NCBI GenBank assembly: GCA_010093485.1
Contig: MU001504.1
Span: 1,558,437-1,622,436 of the forward strand
From: Karstenula rhodostoma CBS 690.94
Lineage: Eukaryota; Ascomycota; Dothideomycetes; Pleosporales; Didymosphaeriaceae
Reading direction: 5' to 3'
Length of the DNA: 64,000 nt
The position numbers and the translations under genes are program-made. Position 1 is the first letter of the stretch, and every line of letters starts with the position of its first letter. This document shows, in pieces, positions 23,523 to 33,000 of this stretch. Below the pieces are notes generated by a model, which was not told where the DNA came from, ran no database searches, and saw nothing but the letters and a program-made list of their open reading frames with translations.

Positions 23523-25764
23523 ATGGAGATTGGTGCTCTTGCCGTTCCTCATGGCGCTCCTGCCAATAGGGCCGACTATGCGGATATGGAAGTCAGGCGT
23601 GGTGAGTAAAGAACAACCCATTCGTTATTGCATCTCCATTTCTCTTTTGCCCTGCCCAACCTTTGCACCGACCGACCGTCGCTTGCACAATGGCGGCTTC
23701 TACCTCTCGAATCCATTCGACGGCGCATTCGTAACAAAACGAGAACCATCACTAACCAAACCATCAGACATGACAGGAGAAGAACAAGATGTCTTCCACG
23801 CCATCCTCCACCCCGACGACATGTACGACGAAGCCGGCACCTACTGGGCTGACATGCCCATTGGCCAGCGCCTCAAGTTCATCAACAAGGTCGACAACCA
23901 GGAAGCGAAGAAAGAGGCCTCATCCATCTGGACAATGTTCAAGAACGACCCGCTCGAGCCCGTGGGTTACTATATGAAGAACATGGTTCTTCCCGGCGCC
24001 GGTCTCGGATTGGAGGGTTACGTCCTTTTCTCTATCGGCAACGTCAGGCCGCTACTTCAAGCTGCGTTTCCCACGTGCTGGAAGACAAACGAGGTCTGCG
24101 ACAAGCGCTGGACAGAGGCCGTAGACTATCTTGAGATTATTGGTATCATCGTTGGTAGGTTTTCTTGAACCACTTTTGAGGGGCTAAACTAACGTGTCGA
24201 AGGTCAAATTCTCGTCGGTTACCTCGGTGACTACCTCGGTCGTCGATGGGGCCTTATCCAGGACGCCATGATCATGTTCATCGGATTGCTTATGCTCACT
24301 GCGTCATGGGGTGTCACCCTGGAAGGCTGGGTCATCTGCTACGCTTGGTCCCTGTTCTTCTACGGAATTGGCGTTGGTGGGGAGTACCCCATGACTGCCA
24401 CTTCCGGTATGGAAAACGCTGTTGGTTCTGGCAAGGTCTCCACCAAGGACGATCGGCTCCACCGTGGCCGCAAAGTCACTAGCGCTTTCCTGATGCAGGG
24501 CTGGGGTCAATTCTTCAACCAAGTTATTCTTATCATCTTGCTCCTGATCTTCCACCACGGCAGCGGTAACCCGCCTTACTCAAAGGTTGCCGCCCAATGG
24601 ACATACCGCGTCTCGTTCGCCATACCGGCAGTGGGCACCCTCTGGCTCGTCTACTACCGTTACTACAAGATGCGCTCCGCAAGCAAGCAACTTATGATCA
24701 GTAAGAAGAAGAGCAACGTAACTGGATACGACACCAAGTCGCTCAAGATGACCCTGACCTATTTTGGCCCTCGCCTGATAGCTACCGCGGGTGCTTGGTT
24801 CGCAAACGACGTCTTCTTCTACGGCAACAAGCTCTTCCAGAATGAGTTCATCAAGGTCATCACCCCCGGCGGCAGCACCGTCATGACCGGCTGGCTCTAC
24901 AACCTGATCAATGTTGGCGTTTCGCTTTGCGGCTACTACCTGGCCTCGTTCCTTATCGACAACAAATTGTATGGCCGCAAATGGATGATGATTGTCGGAT
25001 TCTTGGCCGACTTCATCCTGTTTGTTGTTCCCGCGTTCAACTTCAAGTTCTTCACGAGTCCTGAACACGTCCACGCGTTCCAGGCCATGTACTTCCTGTC
25101 TTCTTTCTTCAACCAGTTCGGACCCAACAGCGTCACCTTCCTCGTCGCTGCCGAGGTCTTTCCGACACCCATTCGCGCCACTGCCCACGGTTTCTCCGCC
25201 GCCATCGGAAAGGCCGGTGCTCTTCTCGCTTCCGTTCTCTACAACTACATCGACACGCAGACCAAGTTCTACGTCGTGCCATGGTTCGGTCTGGCTGGGG
25301 CCCTCCTCACATGGCTCTTTCTTCCCGATACCACCGGTCTCGACCTCAAGGAGCAAGAGCGCCGCTGGTCATACATCCGTGCCGGCAAGGAGCACGATTA
25401 CCACGGCATCGCCATCCACTGGAAGCATCTCTCCGTCTGGGAGCGCTTCCGCGGCGTGCACAAGGCCTATGACGCGCGCCTCGACTACGAGGCCAAGATC
25501 AACGAGATGCGCACCGAGTGGGTCGAACATCAGCAGAACAAGTTCGCGGACGATCTTAAGGGGCACGAGGACTTTGACGACAACGAAGGCGAGTTCGAGA
25601 AGGGCGTGCACGACTACTTTTCCCGGACTGCGCCGGATGGCTTGAGGGGGAAGCGGGGCGCGGATAATCACAATGGTGTGTTGGGTGAGAAGATCGATAG
25701 GGAGAGTGAGAGTGGCGGCAGTACGGTCGCGGATGCAGATCGGATTTCTGAAAAGAGGAGTTGA
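23523..25764 (+). CDS. MFS phosphate:H+ symporter-like transporter (PHS family)
   Basis: Three exons: 23523-23601, 23768-24154 and 24203-25764 (675 aa). Introns are GTGAGT..CAG (166 bp) and GTAGGT..AAG (48 bp), both phase 1. The spliced N-terminus reads MEIGALAVPHG and joins at RRDMTGEEQ. The protein has about 12 membrane segments. It shows GYLGDYLGRRWG between early segments, an MFS motif. GGEYPMTATSG is the place where PHO84-type carriers have GGDYPLSATI. The stretch FGPNSVTFLVAAEVFPTPIR followed by ATAHG is typical of the phosphate (PHS) branch. A long hydrophilic tail follows the last segment. It probably moves phosphate or an organophosphate (GIT1-like) across the plasma membrane. The Glu for Asp in GGEYP and the ~30-residue loop after it make the exact substrate uncertain. 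Confidence 0.87.
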
Positions 25765-26009
25765 GATACTCATGGGATGGGAAAGAGAAGGAGCCTCTCA
25801 GCGTGAGGAGGTTTTTACTTCGAGTACATGACTTGACATTGAAGCTACGATTAGCGATTAATACCCAAAAGCTGGAATGAACAAAGCTGAGCTATTTTTT
25901 ATCGATGATGGTCTTGCTTGCTGCTGCGCGATGGTGATGATGGTGTGCATCTTGAGGACTATATGGGGTCTGCGTTCTGCGCACGGCATGACTGGTTGGC
26001 ACTCATCGA

Positions 26010-29000
26010 TGGCCATCCTCGGGTTTTTTTGTGTCTCGTCCAGGGCACAGCACGGCACGGCACGGCATCGCGTACTGCGTTGTCATTTTTTCGTCCTAGC
26101 GATACATGAGGTTTGGAGAGGTGTCTGCTGCTGCAGGACAGCATGGCCAGTCGCACTGTCCCTTTGAGTAAAGCACCAGCACCAGCACCGCCCGAACACC
26201 ATCATTCTGGAAGATACGTGGTTTTGGGCCTCTAACGCTGAGTACGGCATAGGCACGTGTTCGGTTCTGCATGCTTTTGGATTGCAGATAGGCCACGAAC
26301 CCCATGCTATGATGGCAAGGAAGAGTCCGGTGGAGAACATTGAGGAGCAAGAAGGGACTTTTTTGGACACGGGACATGCGATTCTGCGTCCTGTCGTGAT
26401 AGGTGATGGAGGGGTTTCGTTTTGCCAATGCTGGGGTGGGGTGGGATGTTGTGTTCCGGGGAACAAGACGAGAGAGAGAGAAGGAGCGCCATGATAGGTG
26501 CGAGGTTGAGATTGGGAGAGGGAGAGGGAGAGGGGTTTTGATGGATGGTTGGGGTGTGTACGCATAATAGGCTATCAGGGAGGTTTTTTTTTTGGGGGGT
26601 CTTTTTGGAGCTGGGTGTAGCAGGAACATGGCGAGAGCAGGACGGCTTTTTGGAACGGGTTTCACAACCCCCATGACTCGATCTTCGCGTGTGTTTTTGT
26701 TCTCGAAGGCGAAGCGCGGCATGTGATGGTTGCTGATGGGCTTTGGTGTCTCGACAGAATCGCCATCAAGGGAACCTCTTCGTCTTTGTGGGGAAGTGTC
26801 TGGCCAGCGGATAGCGTCGTTTCTTTAGTTTTTCGATCGGTAATAAGAGATGTCGGACGCCCCTCCATGACCTTGTTGGTTGGTACTTTTTGTTCTTCTG
26901 GTATAGAGCACGGTATGATGGCATTCGAGCTTGCACATAGGCTTCCGGCTCGGCATGGCACAACATCGACTCCCGCTCTCTCAGTTCCAGTCCCCTTGCG
27001 AGTCAGTTGAGTATGAACTTTCTTTCTCATCCCACAACGAGCACAACATCAGGTCTCTCAGTGTGTGGACCCCCGAGCCTCCCGAATCCCGCATCATGAT
27101 AGTAAAAGATTTTAGTTCTCCGACGCAGAACACGGCATATGAGGAAATTTTGTTCGTTTTTGGGTCTCGGACACACCGAAGACTCTATGTTATCTTGGAC
27201 GCAGAGATTTGGTCGCACGCGCGGAGCACAGCATGAATTCGATGGGTTTTTCGTTTTTAGTGCCCTCGAAAGGGGCTTGAGCGTGGGAAGAAGAAGGTGA
27301 TGTGTGTCTATTGAGGGGGGGTTTTGAGGGGGGGTTTTGTACGAGCGGGACCTCGCCGCAGACTTGAAGTCGCGTGGTTCGGCTTTTGGACAGAATCCCG
27401 TGCATGAAAGGTCTGATGCTTTACTTTCGTCCTTGACGGGTGTTTGAGGCACGGAATCTTTCTGCGCCACGACATTTCCCAAATCTCATCAAGCCTGGGT
27501 GTTGTACTTTGTTTTCCATGCCGGGAGAGGGCAACATTCGTTCCAGATGTGATGCTTTTTGGCCACCTGCCCAGCACAGCATGCAAAGATCGGTGCCGTC
27601 TTTTAGTCCTACCGTGGCGAATTGAGCATGTAGGGAGAAGGGCCCGTGTTTGCTGGGGAAAAGTCTTTTTGTACCCGCGAGACCTCACCGCTGACATGTA
27701 GCTGCGATCTTCTGGATTTTTGACAGAGCATCAACACATGACGTGCTACATCATCATGTTTACGTCGTCCACGAGGGTGCCAGAGTGAGAATAATACTGC
27801 ATCGTAGACTTGGTGTTCTGCGCAGAGCGAGCGCAACATAGCCTTTGCGGATTCGAGCTTTTAGTTCCCGCAAAAAGCGCGACATGGCTCGAAATCTTCT
27901 CCTGTTGTAATCTCCGCGGAAAAGACGAAGTGTGAGAGGGCGAAGTGAATTCCCAGAGAAGTGAGCTTTCTATATGCGGAAGTTTTGGGGAGCAGGCATG
28001 AATAATTGCTGAAGCAGTTTGCCTATGCATTACTGTTCTGGTCTTTCGTGGTTTTGGCGTCGACAAGCGGGCTGGTTTCAGTGCAAGTGTTGGTCGAGGA
28101 ACGCCCACAATTTCCATGCGAGGGTGTGGGTGAGACTCTTCGTTTCCACACAGGACGAGCACACCATGCGTACTTGCCACTTGTGTTTTATACCCGCGAG
28201 ATGCGTGGGAAGACGTGCGTGTGAAAGCAGGTGCATGAGAAAATGGGATGTTGTACGTCCAGCGGAGCCGAGGGGCAGACCATGAGATTGTTCGTCTTCC
28301 TTTTGAACACAAGCTCGACTCAGACATGATCGTTCTTGTGCATGTTTTTGGTCATCCCTGGTGTACCTGTCCACACAGGCGACCAAACTCCATGCAACTA
28401 CTTGCTGCCACTTTTGGTTTCAAGAACACAGCAGGCACATCCAACTCTGTATTTTAGCTCACAGTGATGAGGGAAGTATGTGTGGAGAAGAAACAATCAC
28501 GAACAGGAGAGGTTTTATGTCAGTGGACATTTGGTGCAGGGCCATGACGAAGTCCATGAGATAATTTTGAACGGGACCTCGGACATCAGCTCGATTCCAT
28601 GGATATCATTGACGAATGGACTTGGCTGCGGTATATCCCGCCACGCCACGTCCCCCAGGCCATATGTGCGTGATAGAGCAGTTTTTAGTACGCTGGTCGA
28701 AGCGCAGCATCAATTGTCTGAACAAAAGCTTTTAGTCCATACGAAGGAGGTGGAGAGTATGGAGAGAAAGCACACGCAAAAAGGAGAGATATTTATATCT
28801 GCAGAGGTTCGTGGCCAAGCCGAAACACTGTCTGCTGTACGATTTCGGACGGGACCTCGAACATAGGTTGGTCCTTCGTGGTTTTGTCGTTCCACAGCGT
28901 TGCATGTTCGGACAAGCCTCCGCACCAGAAATCCATCGAAGTTCCCATTTCTCTTTAGAGTGTCCACAGGACAGAACATCTACAGCTTCAGTGGCGTTTT

Positions 29001-29120
29001 CAGTCCCACGAAGGTGGATTGATGTGGAGAGAAAGCCGAAGAGTAGCGACATTGCACTCTGGTTTGACAGTTTTGAACAAAGACATGGAAGAGTGGGATG
29101 ATGCGTTTTAGGCAAAGAAT
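26010..29120. repeat. Array A: degenerate tandem hairpin units
   Basis: About 3 kb without a credible gene. A composite motif recurs at least 12 times: TTTTAG or TTTTTG, a short inverted repeat of variable sequence, then a box like GCACAGCATG. Examples of the end box lie near 26048, 26908, 27041, 27130, 27226, 27573, 27831, 28157, 28703 and 28898. Stems include GTTCT/AGAAC (27115-27131), GTTCC/GGAAC (26453-26464), TCTGCGCAGA (27817-27826), CGCT/AGCG (28691-28704), CTCA/TGAG (28458-28471) and GCCC/GGGC (27262-27276). A second shared box, GGGACCTCG or similar, lies near 27350, 27680, 28567 and 28850. One unit (28730-28797) has the full TTTTAG...TATTTATA layout of array B. On the minus strand the end box reads CATGCTGTGC, so short ATG-initiated ORFs recur, but their sequences are not conserved further. 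Confidence 0.65.
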
Positions 29121-29492
29121 TCCCATGCCTGAGTGCGCTAGGAATTTCCACGATGCTTTTTCCTTGAGTTTCACTATAGTGCTTGTATTAGAAGTGAGGC
29201 GTGCTGTAGAGAATGGAGATGGAGACGGCATTGAAGCTTTAATGTGTTCAAGGCGTTGTATTCGAGGTGGGATGAGGGGCAGAGACAATAATGTCCACTA
29301 CCGGTCCAGTCCCTACGCCACACACAGCGCACACGTGACAAAGACAAGATGAAAGTAAGGGCGATTCGCATCAAGGCAATTCACACAACAATTCTTATAA
29401 TATTATTACACTGAATATGTACGACAACAAAACTGACAACACGGATATGTTGACAATCGGCCTGGAGCCTTTGCAGAGCAGAAATCGACCAC

Positions 29493-30163
29493 TTATTTCT
29501 TCTTCGACGGTGTCTGCTTGAAGTCCCAATTATTCAAAACGCCACTTCCTACCTGCAAAGAGTGTCAGCGTCTGTATCAAGTAGTCTTGCAAATTGAACG
29601 AGGGACATACACATAGGTACGTAGCAAAACCGAGCCAGCCCAAATACGGAGCCAACAGCCACCCGCACACCGGGTCGACCTGGCCCCAGATGTAGGCAAG
29701 GTAACCCACAGTTCCACCAAGCGCAAGGATGTCGGCCGTTGCAGCGATGGGCTGGTGCAACGAGAAGTACAACGGGGTCCAAATGAGGTTCAGAGCAAGC
29801 TGGACGGTGTAGAGAGTAGCACCCTGCTTCGCCAGAGCGACAGTCTCAGGGTTGATGGAAGTTGCACCAGTGGTCCATGCTCGATAGGCGGTATATCCCA
29901 TAGTAGCATACAAGGCGGTCCATACTGGTCCAAAGACGTAGCCAGGAGGATGCAGCGGCGGCTGCTTGAGTGTGCGGTATTGGCGCTGTGTGTCGCTGGC
30001 TACACAGCGTTAGCATATGTCACGTGAAGCCATTGATAGGTAGATTCATACGGCTGATGGAGAATCCGACAGCGGTACCGCAGGCTACAGGAAACAATAT
30101 CGCTGCAGCTGGGCTGCTGAAGAGAAAGCTCGGCAGGGTCAAACTCGGGATATATGTCGTCAT
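29493..30163 (-). CDS. TspO/MBR family membrane protein (translocator-protein-like)
   Basis: Three exons on the minus strand: 30163-30052, 29999-29611 and 29552-29493 (186 aa). Introns are 52 bp (GTATGA..TAG) and 58 bp (GTATGT..CAG). The start MTTYIPSLTLPSF lies in exon 1. The spliced joint gives PSDTQRQYRTLKQPPLHPPG then YVFGPVWTALY, the TspO hallmark WTxLY preceded by a Pro-rich turn. NLIWTPLYFSLHQP is the second family motif. Five membrane segments are expected. The C-terminus, recovered only by splicing, reads LNNWDFKQTPSKKK. TspO proteins bind porphyrins or sterols in mitochondrial or ER membranes; in fungi the role is not well settled (family knowledge). The gene lies between hairpin arrays A and B. 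Confidence 0.88.
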
Positions 30164-30640
30164 GATGGGATTGACAGTCAAGACAGCTGTTAGCCGTCAA
30201 GGAGGAACGAGAAGTGCAAAAACCCGTAGACGAGATCTCGTAGTTTTCGACAGGTGTCTCGCGACACGAAAACCTGCAATGCAGCCCCGGTGCCTCGGCT
30301 GTCACGAGTTCAACGCGTTAGACCCACTTGCCGCCACACCCTAAAGGGAACTAGGCCCCTCGCAAACGTCCTCGCGACGGCAACCTCACCCTTTCCATCA
30401 CCATCTCTGTCCGCCGAGCATCATCTTTGGGCCCGGAGACATCTCAGCACATCGCGAGTGCCACCACTTCTCGTCTCTCTGGCTGCGATTCTCTCCTTCT
30501 CGTAGAGCTATGCTCTGCAGAACAGCGCCTAGAGTCTGTTTCACAGGACACCATAACATTCAACACGGGAACGCTTCCGGGCAAGTCTACATATAGTGAT
30601 ATTGGGGGGTTTTTTTTTTACAGCATTACCTCTAGGAAGC
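30164..30640. other. Promoter side of the TspO-like gene, up to array B
   Basis: About 480 bp with no gene. It contains the upstream region of the TspO-like gene and T/C-rich stretches. No specific site could be assigned. Confidence 0.45.
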
Positions 30641-30752
30641 AGAACTTTTAGACCGACCGCAGAGGCACATTTGGCTTTCGGTTGTGCATTTTAGACACCA
30701 CCCAGGTGGAGTACCATACTGTAAAGAAAGGAAGCTGGAACAGAACCGACGG

Positions 30753-32910
30753 TATTTATACTTCCACGCTGGCGCTCCCTACTCTGACAATCCAACCCAT
30801 GGTGATGATAACCATCAGTACTCTTCAGTGGGACTATGGAGTCTCTCTTCACGACGAGCCTCCTCACTGGTCCCATGAAAGCTGATGGTGTAAGCTTTCG
30901 ATATGCCGCTAAGTCGAGACACCTGGTTGTGTATTTTAGACTCCAGTCTCAGGAGAGACTGGTAGCGTGAAGAACAGATTTAAGGCCCAAGCCAAAGTAT
31001 TTATATTCGAGCTTGTCTCCACTCGCACCATTGGTGATGGCGATCATCAATAGTCCTGGTTGAAGATGTGGGCTTGAATCCAAGCATTTCTAGTATACCT
31101 ATCGCATAGCTGAGCACCATGTACGTTCTCGTTATCATCTTTTAGAAAACCTGAAATGCCCATGTAATTTTTTGGCATGGAGTTTTAGACACCAATTCCG
31201 AAAGACTGTCGTAGTGTGAAGAAACCTTGCAGGACACAAGTCAGCGTTTTTGTGTTTCGACTGTGCCCAACTCATGATCATCGCTGAATATTCGATTATG
31301 GCAATCATCAGTGCCCCTTTCTGGTCTCATGGGACTTGGATCCAAGCGTTTTTGGCACGTAGCTGAGTGCCCCAAAGACCCGAGCGGTACCATGACAAAG
31401 GGCGAATTCGGATTTCGAGATCCACCACAGGTCCGTCAAACAGCGCAAGGGGAATTTTTGTGGCCAGCGAAAGTGAGGCTTATGGCGTAAAGGATAGTCA
31501 GGAGTTACTCAGGGGTATTTATAGGCCGGACCCGCGTCAATCTGATGCAGTCTAGACTTTTCATGATGGCGATCAATATATGCAATCGGTCCTCCAAATG
31601 AGAGCACTCGGCATCTGCCGCAATCCATGCGTTCGGCGTCTCCTTGTTGGTAGAGACAGGCCTGCAAGCGCCTGCTCGCGCAGTCCGCAGAGGGCCCATG
31701 ATCATGTTGTCCGCAATCTTCTTAATTCCATCGCAGTGTGGGATATAACTTTTAGTCTCCCAACCCCAACGGAGCGTGGTAGCGTAAACAAAAGGTAGGA
31801 ATCAAGGCGGTATTTATATTGCGGTCTTTGCCCGTGTCACGTAAACCGCTGAGTTGGGGGTGATGCTGATGGTGAAGATCACGATATTGCCGCCGAGTTC
31901 TCAAAGCGTCTATTGCGCTCGTCCCAGCTATCCCCCCCATAGGTCAGATTGTGGTTCCTTTTGAAAAAGGTACCCACACAACACCATGGGGCTCAGTGGC
32001 CGAGCGTTCTAGTCCATCAGCACGCTTAATATCCACTTTTAAACTCCAGCTCAAGCAGAGCGAAGTAGTATAAAGGAATCAAAGAAAGATCTCGAGCGCG
32101 TATTTATACACCCAACCCGGGTAATGCTGCTCGCACTAGTAATGGTAAGTATCGCAAAGTCACTACACTACCAGGCATTGGATTGCACACTAAGTTTTTT
32201 CCCGCCTGGCTCATGGGCTAAAGCTAAAGTTCCTTTTGGACCGTGTCATCTCGCCAGCCCTCTCGCAACACCATGTTTTGGTATCTATTCAGATTTTAGT
32301 CCTATAAGAAGGTACACATCCGATTTCTAGACCACAGACCAGGCAGTGTGCGGTAGTGTGCAGAAGAGAAACAAGCCCACAAGGGCGTATTTATGCAACT
32401 ACGCCATCTCATCGTGCATGCATTACTCAGGGTATGGTAATGATGAGCATCAAGTACGTCCCCATTGGATTCTTGCCCTGTGTACTGTTTCCCTTGTTGG
32501 CTACCCCATGAGTCGAGCGTGATGCACTTTTCGGAAAGACTACCACGAATGGTGCCAGCAAGGACGCAGACAACTCCATGGCAGCGCACGCTCATTTTTT
32601 TAAACCATAGGTTCGGGCGAATGTCATTTTAGTCTTCTTATCAAGAGGGTGCGGTTGTGTGAGGGAGAAAAGCACAATCCAAAGGGTGTATTTATACACT
32701 TGCGCCATCTCACTCCGGCCTGTCACAATGGCCATCTTCATCACGATACTCTTTAATGAACCGTAAGCTTGTGGACAGCACCACTTCAGACACACCTCAT
32801 CATCCGAATTGGAATACGACCTTGGAAGAAGGTATTAATCTTCCTCTCTGCCACATCACTAACCAAATAAAACTCCCATAGAAAGGAGACCAAGAGAGAG
32901 TGTATTTATA
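30753..32910 (-). promoter_or_regulatory. Series of TATAAATA boxes of array B (minus strand)
   Basis: TATTTATA on the plus strand occurs at 30753-30760, 30998-31005, 31516-31523, 31811-31818, 32101-32108, 32689-32696 and 32903-32910, with one variant at 32388-32395. An isolated one in array A lies at 28790-28797. Each equals TATAAATA on the minus strand. Several are followed within about 30 bases by a C/T-rich stretch such as CTTTCTTTGATTCC (below 32090), as at fungal transcription starts. Promoter function is inferred from form and spacing only. Confidence 0.45.
30943..30962. repeat. Clearest hairpin of array B
   Basis: CCAGTCTC (30943-30950), loop AGGA, GAGACTGG (30955-30962): a perfect 8-bp stem with a 4-base loop, placed 4 bases after TTTTAG. 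Other units hold different stems at the same place: CCACC/GGTGG at 30698-30709, CTCC/GGAG at 31757-31774, GCTC/GAGC at 32049-32061. Confidence 0.75.
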
Positions 32911-33000
32911 TTCCATGTGCCTCCGCAGAGCGGTGTAGTTGTCGTTCGTGATGCGCATCACTTGCAAATAGTGATGATAAGCGTCATCAATACAATTTCA

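Larger units (their letters stand above)
30641..33000 (-). repeat. Array B: ~290-bp tandem promoter-like hairpin units
   Basis: Nine units, degenerate but in strict order. On the plus strand each reads TTTTAG(A/T)C, a hairpin, a box like GTAGCGTGAAGAA, TATTTATA, and often GGTGATGxxxATCATCA about 30-60 bp further on. TTTTAG starts at 30689, 30934, 31183, 31750, 32037 (TTTTAA), 32294 and 32627. TATTTATA starts at 30753, 30998, 31516, 31811, 32101, 32388 (TATTTATG), 32689 and 32903. The TTTTAG-to-TATTTATA distance is 64, 64, 61, 64 and 62 bp, with one exception of 94. Unit spacing from 31516 to 32689 is 295, 290, 287 and 301 bp. Read on the minus strand, each unit is TATAAATA, a pyrimidine-rich stretch, a hairpin, then CTAAAA, which resembles a promoter and transcript start. 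No conserved ORF follows. Confidence 0.7.

Noticed and set aside
31991..32006. tRNA-like A-box (CAGTGGCCGAGCG) in array B
   Set aside because: No B-box, anticodon arm or acceptor pairing follows at the needed distance; probably chance.
26010..33000. Arrays as Helitron ends (hairpin followed by CTAA on the minus strand)
   Set aside because: Hairpin plus CTRR is suggestive, but the hairpin lies too close to CTAA, the stems differ between units, and no Rep/helicase or 5' TC end is seen. Kept only as a remote alternative.
26010..33000. Arrays as a CRISPR-like or integron-like cassette system
   Set aside because: No identical short repeats with unique spacers and no associated nuclease or recombinase; the genome is fungal.
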